A stretch of DNA of 64,000 nt from GAS368 sp965227745. Lineage in GTDB: Bacteria > Verrucomicrobiota > Verrucomicrobiia > Opitutales > Opitutaceae. The translations under genes and the position numbers were made by a program. The stretch covers positions 3,782,001 through 3,846,000 of the forward strand of contig OZ245769.1 in the NCBI GenBank assembly GCA_965227745.1. The letters run 5' to 3'. Within the stretch, counting starts at the first letter, position 1; each line of letters begins with the position of its first letter. Positions 32,846-41,471 of this stretch are shown here, in pieces. Below the pieces are notes generated by a model. The model was given only the letters and a program-made list of their open reading frames with translations. It was not told the DNA's origin and did no database searches.

Positions 32846-34048
32846 TCACATGTGCAACCGCACCGACTCCACGCCGCTCACGGGCAACTCGCCACCATCG
32901 GCAGATTTCACCGGGGTGCTCTTCAGCGGGTAGCGGAAGGTCTGGCCCTCGTAGTTGCGGAAGATGACTTCGTCGTCGGTGATTTTTTCCACGTAGTCCG
33001 GGTTGATCGGGACCTTGCCGCCGCCGCCGGGGGCGTCGATGACGTACTGTGGAACGGCGTAGCCCGTGGTGAAGCCGCGGAGGGCGCGGATGATCTCGAT
33101 GCCCTTGCGCACATCCACCTTGAAGTGGGAGCCGCCGGTGATGAGGTCCATCTGGTAGATATAGTAGGGGCGCACGCGCATGCGGAGCAAGCGGTGCACG
33201 AGGGCCTTCATCACCTCGGCGTCGTCGTTCACGCCGGCGAGGAGCACGCTCTGGTTGCCGAGCGGCACGCCCGCGAAGGAGAGGCGTTCGCACGCGGCCT
33301 TGAGCTCGGCGGTGGCTTCCTTCGGATGATTCGTGTGAATGCTCATCCAGATCGGGCCGTACTTCTTGAAGATCTCGCAGAGCTCGGGCGTGATGCGCTG
33401 GGGCAGGAAGACCGGGATGCGCGAGCCGATGCGGATAAACTCGACGTGCTTGATCGCGCGGAGGCGCGAGAGCAGGTGCTCGAGTTTCTTATCGGAAAGG
33501 AGCAGCGGATCGCCACCGGAGAGCAGCACATCGCGCACCTCGGGGTGCGATTCGATGTAGCGGAGGCCCTGCTCGTACTCGGGATGGAAATTGTAATCCT
33601 GCGCGTTGGAGACGAGGCGGCTGCGCGTGCAGTAGCGGCAGTACGCGGCGCAGCGATCCGTCACGAGAAAGAGCACGCGGTCCGGGTAACGGTGCACGAG
33701 GCCGGGCACCGGCGAGTGCGCGTCCTCGCCGAGCGAGTCGAGCATCTCCTCTTCGCTGACCACCATCTCACCGGCGCGCGGGATGACCTGCTTCCGGATC
33801 GGGCAATTCGGGTCGTTGCGATCGATGAGGTTGAAAAAGTAGGGCGTGATCGCCAGCGCGAGCTTCTGGTTGGCGAAGATGCAGCCGGCCTTTTCCTCGG
33901 CCGTCAGCGTCATGAACTTCTCAAGCTGCTCGACCGTGGTGATGCGGTTCTGAAGCTGCCAGATCCAGTTATTCCAATCAGCGGCGGGAACGTGCTGCCA
34001 AAGTCCCTGGCCCTCGAACCAGGTGGTGCGGTCTTCTTGATAGGGCAT
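32846..34048 (-). CDS. KamA-family radical SAM protein (lysine 2,3-aminomutase-like)
   Basis: 400 aa. The radical-SAM cluster motif CAAYCRYC (Cys133, Cys137, Cys140) lies in LFLVTDRCAAYCRYCTRSR. The family motifs DVLLSGGDPLLLSD, RIGSRIPVFLPQRITPEL and GGSHFKVDVRKGIEI (PLP-lysine region) follow. Lysine 2,3-aminomutases make beta-lysine using AdoMet, a 4Fe-4S cluster and PLP; some homologues use glutamate or modify EF-P. The N-terminal extension (WNNWIWQLQNRITTVEQLEK) is usual for the long, true aminomutase type. It stands alone. Confidence 0.88.
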   Translation of the reverse strand: MPYQEDRTTWFEGQGLWQHVPAADWNNWIWQLQNRITTVEQLEKFMTLTAEEKAGCIFANQKLALAITPYFFNLIDRNDPNCPIRKQVIPRAGEMVVSEEEMLDSLGEDAHSPVPGLVHRYPDRVLFLVTDRCAAYCRYCTRSRLVSNAQDYNFHPEYEQGLRYIESHPEVRDVLLSGGDPLLLSDKKLEHLLSRLRAIKHVEFIRIGSRIPVFLPQRITPELCEIFKKYGPIWMSIHTNHPKEATAELKAACERLSFAGVPLGNQSVLLAGVNDDAEVMKALVHRLLRMRVRPYYIYQMDLITGGSHFKVDVRKGIEIIRALRGFTTGYAVPQYVIDAPGGGGKVPINPDYVEKITDDEVIFRNYEGQTFRYPLKSTPVKSADGGELPVSGVESVRLHM

Positions 34049-34388
34049 GGGAAGTAGGAGGCGTTACAATTAGGGGCCTAACGATTCGTGTCAAATGGCG
34101 CCGACGATTCTGCGGGAAGCAGCGGCGCAGCGTTTACAGCGACACAGTGCGCCGCGGTCGCGCTCCGGTTCCTCGGGGAAATTCCGGCGAACGAGCAAGG
34201 GTGATTCGTTTGCATTGATGGAAGGCGTTAGCCGGCGAACCGCTTAGTGGGAAATACCTGCACTTGACGGATTTAACGAAGCCTCGGCTCGCCAGCGGCT
34301 GCTTTCCGTGCTCTCTTGAGGGTAATCGTCTAGCGGGAAAGTGGGTTTTCACCTCCCTGTTCGTCCATTTCTCGCCCCCAATAAAATC
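34049..34388. other. intergenic, nothing recognised
   Basis: A 340-base gap between divergent genes. No RNA gene, hairpin repeat or ORF is convincing. Promoters for both genes must lie here, but I cannot place them. Confidence 0.35.
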
Positions 34389-35357
34389 ATGTCGCACCAC
34401 CACCACGGTGGCAAAGCCGAGCCGAAATTTTCGGTCGGACTGTTTGCTATCACCATCGCCCTGAGTCTCGCCGGTCTTTTCGCCATTCTTTATTTCGTCG
34501 CCCCCGGTGTCTGGCGGGCGCAGCTGGCAGCTCCGTGGTGGGCGTTTGCCGGGGTCTTTTTGGTCGCGCATTGCGCCGCGGCGCTCGTGGAGTTCGGCTT
34601 TCATCGGTACGTGTTGCACGCGCCGCTCATCCCGTTTCTCAGCTACTTCTATAAGCAGCACACGTTGCACCACGCCCTAACGCGCGTCGGTTTTCAGAAG
34701 GGCAAGAAGGGCCGCGAATCCATCCCCTACCTCGTCGAGAATCACTACCCCATCGAGCACGAGAAGCAGTTCGAAGCCTCCTATTTTCCTTGGTACACGC
34801 TCGCGATCTTCGCCGCCATCGCCACGCCGTTCTTTGCGCTGGCGCAGTGGCTTCTGCCGACGGCCCCGGTATTCCTCGCCGGCTTCATCGCCATCGCCTG
34901 GTCGCTGAGCCTCTACGAAATCATCCACGCCATCGAGCATCTGCCGCAAGCGACGTGGGACCGCCTCGTGGCGCAGCCCACGATGGGCCGCTTCTGGCGC
35001 AAGGCCTACGCCTTTCACCTCCGCCACCACGCCGATATCCGCTGCAATGAGGCGATCTCCGGCGTGTTTGGCATGCCCGTGCCCGACTGGATCTTCGGCA
35101 CCTACGTCGACCCCGAGACCCTTTACACGCACGGCCGCACCGCCGAGCCCAAGGAATTCATCAGCCCCACCCCCCGCTTCGCGATCATCCGCTGGCTCGA
35201 CAAGCAGGCGGAGCAATCCATCAAGCGCCGCCGCCAGCGTCACACCACGCCCGAGCCGGCGGTCGCCGCAACCGCGAGCGAAGAGTCCGAGGAGTCCCTG
35301 GTCGCCCCGGTCGTCGCCGTCGCGCGTACGGTGAAGAATCTGAGCACGCCGAGCTGA
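34389..35357 (+). CDS. fatty acid hydroxylase/sterol desaturase-like membrane protein
   Basis: 322 aa from the ATG that opens the His-rich MSHHHHGG tail. Four or five membrane helices carry histidine clusters in the order FHRYVLH, HTLHH, and HLRHHADIRCNE. This matches di-iron membrane hydroxylases of the fatty-acid-hydroxylase superfamily. The motif spacing is not that of a classical sterol desaturase, so the substrate is unknown. The C-terminus is a charged, Ala/Thr/Val-rich tail of about 60 residues. The long C-tail and the N-terminal His run are unusual. Confidence 0.72.
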   Translation: MSHHHHGGKAEPKFSVGLFAITIALSLAGLFAILYFVAPGVWRAQLAAPWWAFAGVFLVAHCAAALVEFGFHRYVLHAPLIPFLSYFYKQHTLHHALTRVGFQKGKKGRESIPYLVENHYPIEHEKQFEASYFPWYTLAIFAAIATPFFALAQWLLPTAPVFLAGFIAIAWSLSLYEIIHAIEHLPQATWDRLVAQPTMGRFWRKAYAFHLRHHADIRCNEAISGVFGMPVPDWIFGTYVDPETLYTHGRTAEPKEFISPTPRFAIIRWLDKQAEQSIKRRRQRHTTPEPAVAATASEESEESLVAPVVAVARTVKNLSTPS

Positions 35358-35453
35358 GGCGCTCCAATCGTCGGGCTTTCGCGAAGGCTGGATTTTGTAC
35401 GGCTGGCGCTCGTCGGCCGGCCTTCGCGCATATCAGGTTCGCCGGGCTACGTT

Positions 35454-35541
35454 TTCTCTGTGCCTCCGTGTCTCTGTGGTTCAATCCAACCGGAGGGACC
35501 CCAAGCAGTTCACCACCGAGGCACAAAGGCACAGAGGGAAA
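35454..35541. repeat. inverted repeat of ctctgtgcctccgtgtctct type upstream of carA
   Basis: Arm ctctgtgcctccgtgtctct with ggttca, and the inverted partner accaccgaggcacaaaggca, are separated by about 25 bases. The same family is at 15969-16240 and 43108-43292. It occupies most of the 345-base gap upstream of carA. Confidence 0.7.
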
Positions 35542-35702
35542 CACGCCGATTCGGCCCCTCATCCTTCTCTTCCGGTTCTCCGCGTTCTTCCGGCTTAAAA
35601 TCCACCGGGCAGTTTCCAGCACACTGCCCCGAGTTTTTTTAACACACTCGTCGTGTGTTTCCCCTTGGCAGGCGTAACGCGAGGGTCTTTCGTTTGGCTT
35701 TA

Positions 35703-36875
35703 ATGTCCTCGTCCAAACCCGCAGTTCTCGCTCTCGAAGACGGTTCTATTTTCCGCGGCCTCGCCTTTGGGGCCGACGCCACCATCGCGGGCGAATGTGT
35801 GTTCAACACGTCGATGACCGGCTATCAGGAAATCCTCACGGACCCCTCCTACTTCGGCCAGATCGTCACCATGACGGCCGTGCAGATCGGCAACTACGGC
35901 ATCAGCCCCGAGGACACCGAGGCGAAGATCCCGAAGTGCTCCGGCTTCGTGGTCCGCGAGCTCTCGCCCATCGTCAGCAACTGGCGCAGCCGCCTCTCGC
36001 TCCACGACTATCTCCGCCAAAACGGCATTCCCGGCATCAGCGAAGTCGATACCCGCGCGCTCACCAAGAAGCTCCGCGTCGACGGCGCGATGAAGAGCTG
36101 CCTGAGCACCCTCCCCATCTCCGACGAAGAAGCCGTTCACCGCGCGAAATCGTGGCGCGACATGGCCGGCGCCGACTACGTCAAGGACGTCAGCACGAAG
36201 GAACCCTTCCTCTGGCGCCTCGATGACGCCGCGAATTTCAACACCCCCTACCTGCCCGTCGGCACGACGATGAATGCGCCCGGCGTGCCCGCGAAGAAGT
36301 TTCGCGTGGCCGCCTTCGACTACGGCGCAAAGCACAGCATCTACCGCAAGCTCGTGAACCACGGCTTCGAGGTGCAGGTCTTCCCCGCCACCGCGACGCA
36401 CGAGCAAGTGCGCGAGCACAACCCCGACGCGGTGTTCCTCTCCAATGGCCCCGGCGATCCGGCCGCCCTCCCCTACATCCACAAGACCGTCACGGGCCTC
36501 ATCCCCGATTACCCGATCTTCGGCATTTGCCTCGGCCACCAGATGCTCACGCACGCGCTCGGCGGCTCGACCTTCAAGCTCAAGTTTGGCCACCGCGGCG
36601 GCAATCAGCCAGTGAAGAACCTCGAGACCGGCAAGGTCTCCATCACCGCGCAGAACCACGGTTTCGCGACCGACCCAAAGTCCCTCGAAAACACCGGCGC
36701 CGTCGTCACCGAGCTCAACCTCAACGATAACACCGTCGAGGGCCTGCGCCACAAGACCCTCCCCATCTTCAGCGTCCAATACCACCCCGAAGCCGCCCCC
36801 GGCCCGAACGACGCCGACCCGCTCTTCGTCGATTTCTACAAGATGGTCGAGGCGCGCAAGGCAGGGAAGATCTGA
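35703..36875 (+). CDS. carA: carbamoyl-phosphate synthase small (glutaminase) subunit
   Basis: 390 aa from the ATG at 35703. The N-terminal CarA domain (LALEDGSIFRGLAFG, VFNTSMTGYQEILTDPSY) is followed by a class I glutamine amidotransferase: Cys276 in FGICLGHQ and the His/Glu pair in VQYHPEAAPGPNDA. It releases ammonia from glutamine for the large subunit, feeding pyrimidine and arginine synthesis. carB is not adjacent. No PyrR-type leader is visible, and the upstream gap is mostly repeat DNA. Confidence 0.95.
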   Translation: MSSSKPAVLALEDGSIFRGLAFGADATIAGECVFNTSMTGYQEILTDPSYFGQIVTMTAVQIGNYGISPEDTEAKIPKCSGFVVRELSPIVSNWRSRLSLHDYLRQNGIPGISEVDTRALTKKLRVDGAMKSCLSTLPISDEEAVHRAKSWRDMAGADYVKDVSTKEPFLWRLDDAANFNTPYLPVGTTMNAPGVPAKKFRVAAFDYGAKHSIYRKLVNHGFEVQVFPATATHEQVREHNPDAVFLSNGPGDPAALPYIHKTVTGLIPDYPIFGICLGHQMLTHALGGSTFKLKFGHRGGNQPVKNLETGKVSITAQNHGFATDPKSLENTGAVVTELNLNDNTVEGLRHKTLPIFSVQYHPEAAPGPNDADPLFVDFYKMVEARKAGKI

Positions 36876-36908
36876 GCAGCGCCTGGCGAGCAGCGCGCAA
36901 TAGCCTAG

Positions 36909-36989
36909 CTGTGGGCGGGGTGCCCCCACCCCGCGGGTTATGGCGTACGCATCCTAGATCCGCGGGGTGAAGGCACCCCGCCCACAACC
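36909..36989. repeat. GTGGGCGGGGTGCC palindrome pair, copy 1
   Basis: Left arm tgtgggcggggtgcccccac and right arm gcaccccgcccacaac form an 80-base inverted repeat. A second copy lies at 53490-53586. Confidence 0.75.
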
Positions 36990-37063
36990 AGACGCCTGCT
37001 GCTCGTGGCCTGGATTTCCAGTCGTTTGTTACGCGATTTCACTCGGTGCCGGGATGGAACGAC

Positions 37064-37147
37064 GTGGGTTGCGACCTCGGTCGCAACTACGCAAGGCCTC
37101 GCCGGCTAGTCAGATGTGCGTAGTTGCGAGCAAGCTCGCAATCCACC
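37064..37147. repeat. GTAGTTGCGA REP pair
   Basis: Right unit gcgtagttgcgagcaagctc plus gcaatccacc, and inverted left unit gttgcgacctcggtcgcaac plus tacgc. Each has its own hairpin behind a GTAG foot. Together with the preceding repeat it fills the gap after carA. No gene. Confidence 0.75.
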
Positions 37148-37226
37148 TCGGCCGAGCCGAAAATACTAAGCGCAAGAGGATATGGTATCGTGTAACCATT
37201 TCACCGCGTTGGTGTAGTACGGAAGC

Positions 37227-38195
37227 ATGAGGCCCTTTCGTCCCCTGCTCTTCGTTGCCCTTGCGGTCGCCGCCGGCCTGCTCGGCGGCTGTATCTCCCG
37301 CCCTACGCCCTCCTACCGGCGGGTCGATACCGAGACGCCGGAGTTCAAGGCGGCAGTGGCGCGCGAAACCGCCGCAGAGCAGGCCAAGGGAGTCTCCGCG
37401 AGCGCAGCGGCGGAGACGGCCGTGCAGCGGGTGACGACGCAGGCCATCGCGGCGGAAAAGGAGCGGCGCACGGACTTGGTCGCGCCGCTGACGGCGGCGA
37501 TGGCGGCGCTCGAGGCACCGCGCGGCTGCTGGGCCTACACCGTTGCGACCACGACCGAGAAGAACGGCAAGACCACGGCGGACGTAGAGCGCTTCGACCC
37601 CTCCCAACCCGAGGAGCGCATCTGGACGCTCGTCACGCGCAATGGACTCGCGCCGACGGCGGCGGAGCAATCCGACTATCGGGAGGGCCGGCTTAAAAAG
37701 TGGAAGCGCCAGCAGGCTGCGTCCGCCAAGCGCAAGTCCGCCCCGGAGTGGGTCAAACAACAGGCCCTGTCGGCGAATCTCAAAGTCGACCGCCCCGCAG
37801 GCGGCGGGCCGGTCGCTGTGTCGTTTGATCGGGAGCCAGTGAGCAATTTCATGGCCGCGATTCCCGGGTCACACGAAACGTATCTCATCGACGAAGCGGA
37901 GGGCCGCGTGGTGCATCACGACCGCACGTATCCCCCGGGCAAAGCCGGACTCGGCAAGGTGATCACCATCGAGGCCTTTGAGTCGGCGACGGACTACGTG
38001 GTGGTCGATCCCACCGTCGCGCCGTTTCCCGCGAGAATCAAACTTCACTATCACCTGCACATCTTCGGCAAGGACTTGGGCGACATCCGCAGCGACGCCG
38101 TCTACTCGGACTACCGCCGCGTGAAATGCTACGAAGACCGCTTCGAGGTCCAAATCGGCGCGCCGACCGTGCAGGACTTCGTGCCGGAAAAGTGA
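37227..38195 (+). CDS. hypothetical lipoprotein
   Basis: 322 aa with a lipobox (LLGGC, Cys about 23), followed by a helical, Ala/Glu-rich region (FKAAVARETAAEQAKG to about residue 95). A beta-rich C-terminal part with aromatic residues (LHYHLHIFGKDLGDIRSDAV) follows. No known domain. It is probably anchored in the periplasm. The helical segment may be a coiled coil. It is convergent with the TPR membrane protein, 60 bases away. Confidence 0.7.
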   Translation: MRPFRPLLFVALAVAAGLLGGCISRPTPSYRRVDTETPEFKAAVARETAAEQAKGVSASAAAETAVQRVTTQAIAAEKERRTDLVAPLTAAMAALEAPRGCWAYTVATTTEKNGKTTADVERFDPSQPEERIWTLVTRNGLAPTAAEQSDYREGRLKKWKRQQAASAKRKSAPEWVKQQALSANLKVDRPAGGGPVAVSFDREPVSNFMAAIPGSHETYLIDEAEGRVVHHDRTYPPGKAGLGKVITIEAFESATDYVVVDPTVAPFPARIKLHYHLHIFGKDLGDIRSDAVYSDYRRVKCYEDRFEVQIGAPTVQDFVPEK

Positions 38196-38255
38196 GCGGC
38201 GAAACCGAATCGAGCGCCCGACTCCGATGGCGCGACTGCCCTCACGTCACTCCTC

Positions 38256-40085
38256 TCACGGCGCCGCACGGCGATACCGCGCGATCTGCGCCTGCAGCGC
38301 CGCCGTTTCCTCGGGCGACGCCGCCTCCGGCAGTGCCCGCTCCACCGCGCACGCCGCGAGCTTGGCGTGACCATCGGCAAATAATCGATCCGCGATCAAG
38401 GTCAGCAGGCGCTGGCGCGTCGGCGGCGGCACCCCGTCGCGCGCCACGGCGACCGCATGCAGGTACCAGTGGAGCGCCTCGCGTGATTCCCCCGCGAGCG
38501 CGCACACCGTCGCATAGTTGATCGCCGCCGCCGCGAAGCCCGGGTCGAGGTGGAGCGCCGCGCGAAAATGCTCCTGCGCCTCGCGCATGCGCCCCGCGCG
38601 GCTGAAATCGATCCCGAGCCGCACATGCAGCGCTGCCGCCGTGGCGCCGCCCTCCACCTCGGCACGCCATTCCGCGAGCCACGGGCCGCGCCCGCAAACG
38701 TGCTCGCCCTCGGCCATCAGCGCCTCCGCCCGCGCGCGATCCCCGCGTTGCGCATAGTAGCGCGCCCAGCCGCCGTATTGCATGACGTGAAACGCCCGGC
38801 TGTCGGAGGCGTCGATCATCCGCCGCTTCAGTGTATCCACATTGGCCCACACGCCGAGTTGCCGCTGCTGGCCCCACGCCAGCAGCCCGATCACGACCAA
38901 CGCCACCCCCGCCGCCAACAACCGCCAGCGCGAGGCAAGCCGCAACAGGCCGAAGCCCAGCGCCGCACTCACCACCATGCCCGCGAAATAATCGTAGCGG
39001 TCGCACGCGAAATACGGCCGCTCCGTGAATCCAAGCAGCGGGATCAACAAGCCCACGAAGCCGAGCCAGAAGAGCAGCGCGCCGCGCCGCCAAGCCGGAC
39101 GCGAAACGAGCGCGCCCGTCACGCCCGCGAGCAGCAAGGCCGACACCCAAAAGATCGTGTCCGCCGGATTCACCTCCAGCAGGCGCGTCGGTGCCGGCGT
39201 CAGGTTGACCGGCCACCAGCGGTCCCACGTGTAGTGCCCCCAGGCATACGCCGCCTGCGCTGCGCGCGGTAGCCAGCCAAATTCCGCGAGCGTCGCCGGC
39301 TTCACCCAAAACGATCGCGCCCCGAAACTCGCCAGCACCGTCACGCCGAGCACGATCACGCCCGGGAGCGCCAGTATCAGCGTTTCCCCTATCAGTCGCC
39401 CCCTCGTCGGCGGCGCGGCGGTCTTCGGCCCGTGCCACTGCTCCGCCGCCGCCATCAGCGCGAAAATTCCCACGAGCCCGAGCGCCACCGGATACGCCAG
39501 CACCGACGCCAGATACGCCACGCCCGTCAGCGCCAGCCAACCGACCCTCGCCCGCGAGCCGACGGCGCAGGCCTGCATCTTTAAAAACGCCAGCACCGCC
39601 CCCAACGCCGCCGTGCCCGCCACCCCGTACAACAACCCCGAGGCCCAGCCCACGGTCTCCGCGCGAAAGGGATGCAGCGCCCACAGGGCCGTGCCGAGGG
39701 TCGCGCCCGCGACCGCCCAGCCGTCGCTCGCCTCCCGGCTCCAGCGCCGCAGCATCGCGAGGAGCACCGCAAACAGCAGCACCGTGTTGACCTCATGCGC
39801 AGCGAGATTCGCCGTGTGATAGCCCACCGGCGACAACCCCGACACCCCGTACACCGCTGAAAAGCCCAGCCACCCCAGCGGTACGTAGCGCCGCATGTAG
39901 CTCACATCGGTCAACATCCACTTCAGGCTCGCCTCACCCGGGGGGCCGAGGTGCGGGTTGAAGTAGATATTGATGTCGTCGTCCATCGGGACGAGGTCGA
40001 AGCCCACCACCGCGCGCGCATTCCACGCCGCGAGCATGGCCAGCAAGAGCCCGCAGAGGAGCGTCGTGCGGGTGGTGACATTCAT
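38256..40085 (-). CDS. polytopic membrane protein with C-terminal TPRs (TMTC/GT-C-like)
   Basis: 609 aa from the ATG at 40085. The first extracytoplasmic loop after helix 1 reads FDLVPMDDDINIYFNPHLG, matching the Asp-rich loop seen in TMTC-type and other GT-C glycosyltransferases. About ten further helices follow up to residue 440. The C-terminal 150 residues form TPR-like helix pairs (GRMREAQEHFRAALHLDPGF, INYATVCALAGESREALHWY). It is likely a lipid-linked-sugar-dependent transferase or a scaffold; activity is unproven. It follows kdsB by 31 bases on the same strand. Confidence 0.72.
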   Translation of the reverse strand: MNVTTRTTLLCGLLLAMLAAWNARAVVGFDLVPMDDDINIYFNPHLGPPGEASLKWMLTDVSYMRRYVPLGWLGFSAVYGVSGLSPVGYHTANLAAHEVNTVLLFAVLLAMLRRWSREASDGWAVAGATLGTALWALHPFRAETVGWASGLLYGVAGTAALGAVLAFLKMQACAVGSRARVGWLALTGVAYLASVLAYPVALGLVGIFALMAAAEQWHGPKTAAPPTRGRLIGETLILALPGVIVLGVTVLASFGARSFWVKPATLAEFGWLPRAAQAAYAWGHYTWDRWWPVNLTPAPTRLLEVNPADTIFWVSALLLAGVTGALVSRPAWRRGALLFWLGFVGLLIPLLGFTERPYFACDRYDYFAGMVVSAALGFGLLRLASRWRLLAAGVALVVIGLLAWGQQRQLGVWANVDTLKRRMIDASDSRAFHVMQYGGWARYYAQRGDRARAEALMAEGEHVCGRGPWLAEWRAEVEGGATAAALHVRLGIDFSRAGRMREAQEHFRAALHLDPGFAAAAINYATVCALAGESREALHWYLHAVAVARDGVPPPTRQRLLTLIADRLFADGHAKLAACAVERALPEAASPEETAALQAQIARYRRAAP

Positions 40086-40116
40086 GGCCTCGGAGTGGCG
40101 GCAGGGATCGCCCCGC

Positions 40117-40863
40117 TCACCCCAGCCACTGCTCAAACTTCACGCCGTCCTCCGGCGTATCGACGCCGATGGTCGGATCCTCGGTGAGATCGCAGGCGAT
40201 CTCGTAACCGTTCTCTAGGACGCGAAGTTGCTCGAGCTTTTCGATCTGCTCCAGCTTGCCCAGCGGGAGCTTGGCGAATTTTTCCAGCAGGTCGGCGCGG
40301 TAGCCGTAGAGGCCGAGGTGCTTGAAACAGGGATTCGACTTCACCCACGCGTCGTCGACCACACCCGCGCGGTCGCGCGCATACGGGATCGGCGCGCGAG
40401 AGAAAAAAAGCGCGCGCTGCGCGGCGGGGGCGAGGACGACCTTGACTTGGTTGGGATTGGCGAAGTCTTCCGCGCGTTTAAAGGGCGTCGCGAGCGTCGC
40501 CATCGGCACGCCGCCCGCCAACAAGCCCGCGATGGCGCGAAGTTGCCCGCCGGTCACGAGCGGCTCGTCGGCCTGCACATTTATGACTTTCTCCGCCCCG
40601 ACGGTGCGATTGGCCTCGGCGATGCGGTCCGTGCCGCTTTGGTGCGCCCCGCTGGTGGAGATCGCCTTGAAGCCGGCCTGCGTAACGCATTCCCCCAGAA
40701 GGTCATGGTCCACGGCAAACCATAGCGGAAACTCCGGGGCCTGCTGCGCGATCCGCTCCGCCACCCAGAGCAAGAGCGGGCGGCCCTTGATCTTATGTAA
40801 GAGCTTGCGGGGGAAGCGCGTAGACTCCAATCGACAGGGCACGATAATCGCGATCTGAGGCAT
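40117..40863 (-). CDS. kdsB: 3-deoxy-manno-octulosonate cytidylyltransferase
   Basis: 248 aa from the ATG of MPQIAIIVPCRLESTRFPRK. The nucleotide-binding loop PCRLESTRFPRKLL, GTDRIAEA, NVQADEPLV and HLGLYGYRADLL are conserved KdsB motifs. It activates Kdo as CMP-Kdo for lipopolysaccharide core synthesis, indicating an LPS-bearing Gram-negative cell. The ORF can be extended to 40899, but the conserved N-terminus begins at 40863. It is divergent from ptsH with an 80-base gap. Confidence 0.95.
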   Translation of the reverse strand: MPQIAIIVPCRLESTRFPRKLLHKIKGRPLLLWVAERIAQQAPEFPLWFAVDHDLLGECVTQAGFKAISTSGAHQSGTDRIAEANRTVGAEKVINVQADEPLVTGGQLRAIAGLLAGGVPMATLATPFKRAEDFANPNQVKVVLAPAAQRALFFSRAPIPYARDRAGVVDDAWVKSNPCFKHLGLYGYRADLLEKFAKLPLGKLEQIEKLEQLRVLENGYEIACDLTEDPTIGVDTPEDGVKFEQWLG

Positions 40864-40942
40864 GGGTTGGCATGGTGCTGGCTGGGTTTTGAGTTGCAAG
40901 CTCGTGCCATTTGAGGGATTCTGTCAGGTCATCTTTATCACC

Positions 40943-41242
40943 ATGAACAAAAGCGACGCCGCACCTGCCACCCAACCCGTCACCAAGGAGCTGGTCGTGC
41001 AGAACAAGATGGGCATCCACGCCCGTCCGGCGGCGATGATCGTCCGCATCACCAACAAGTTTAAGGCGGAGGTGTTCGTGGAAAACAAAGATGAGCAGGT
41101 CAACGGCAAGAGCATCATGGGCCTCATGATGCTGGCCGCCGGCAAAGGCTCGAAGGTCAAGTTCATCGCCACCGGCGACGACGCCCCCGCCATGCTCACC
41201 GAGCTCGACGCGCTTTTCGCACGCAAGTTCGACGAAGCGTAA
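40943..41242 (+). CDS. ptsH: HPr-family phosphocarrier protein
   Basis: 99 aa. The active-site region MGIHARPAAMIV contains the phosphorylatable His, and VNGKSIMGLMMLAAGKGSKV contains the regulatory-type Ser followed by the usual helix. There is a short N-terminal extension of about 13 residues. HPr carries phosphate in sugar PTS or in regulatory PTS relays. No enzyme I, IIA or HPr kinase gene is next to it, so the role cannot be fixed from this window. A REP of the GTAGCGCC family follows 24 bases after the stop. Confidence 0.93.
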   Translation: MNKSDAAPATQPVTKELVVQNKMGIHARPAAMIVRITNKFKAEVFVENKDEQVNGKSIMGLMMLAAGKGSKVKFIATGDDAPAMLTELDALFARKFDEA

Positions 41243-41266
41243 AGCCGCCAAGGTCGCGCTTCCGGG

Positions 41267-41298
41267 GTAGCGCCAGTCTCCGACTGGCGCATCAGAAC
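41267..41298. repeat. REP, tagcgccggtctccgaccgg family variant
   Basis: GTAG, then gcgccagtc tc cgactggcgc. Compared with the copy at 19239, paired changes (g to a and c to t) keep the stem intact. Confidence 0.8.
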
Positions 41299-41339
41299 TC
41301 ACATCCCACTTCCGATGTGAAATCACTGCCGCATCATCG

Positions 41340-41417
41340 GTAGGAGCCTGCTTGCAGGCGATGGGCTATGGTATTCGCAATCACCTGATAACCCATCGCC
41401 TGCAAGCAGGCTCCTAC
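41340..41417. repeat. REP pair, taggagcctgcttgcaggc family, copy 3
   Basis: Same 78-base inverted structure as 13549-13626, with GTAG feet at both ends. It lies between ptsH and the convergent serine hydrolase. Confidence 0.85.
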
Positions 41418-41471
41418 CCCTTCGCCTTCGCGCCACTCGACGTAATCCGCGGAAAAAAATCCGCCCAGTGC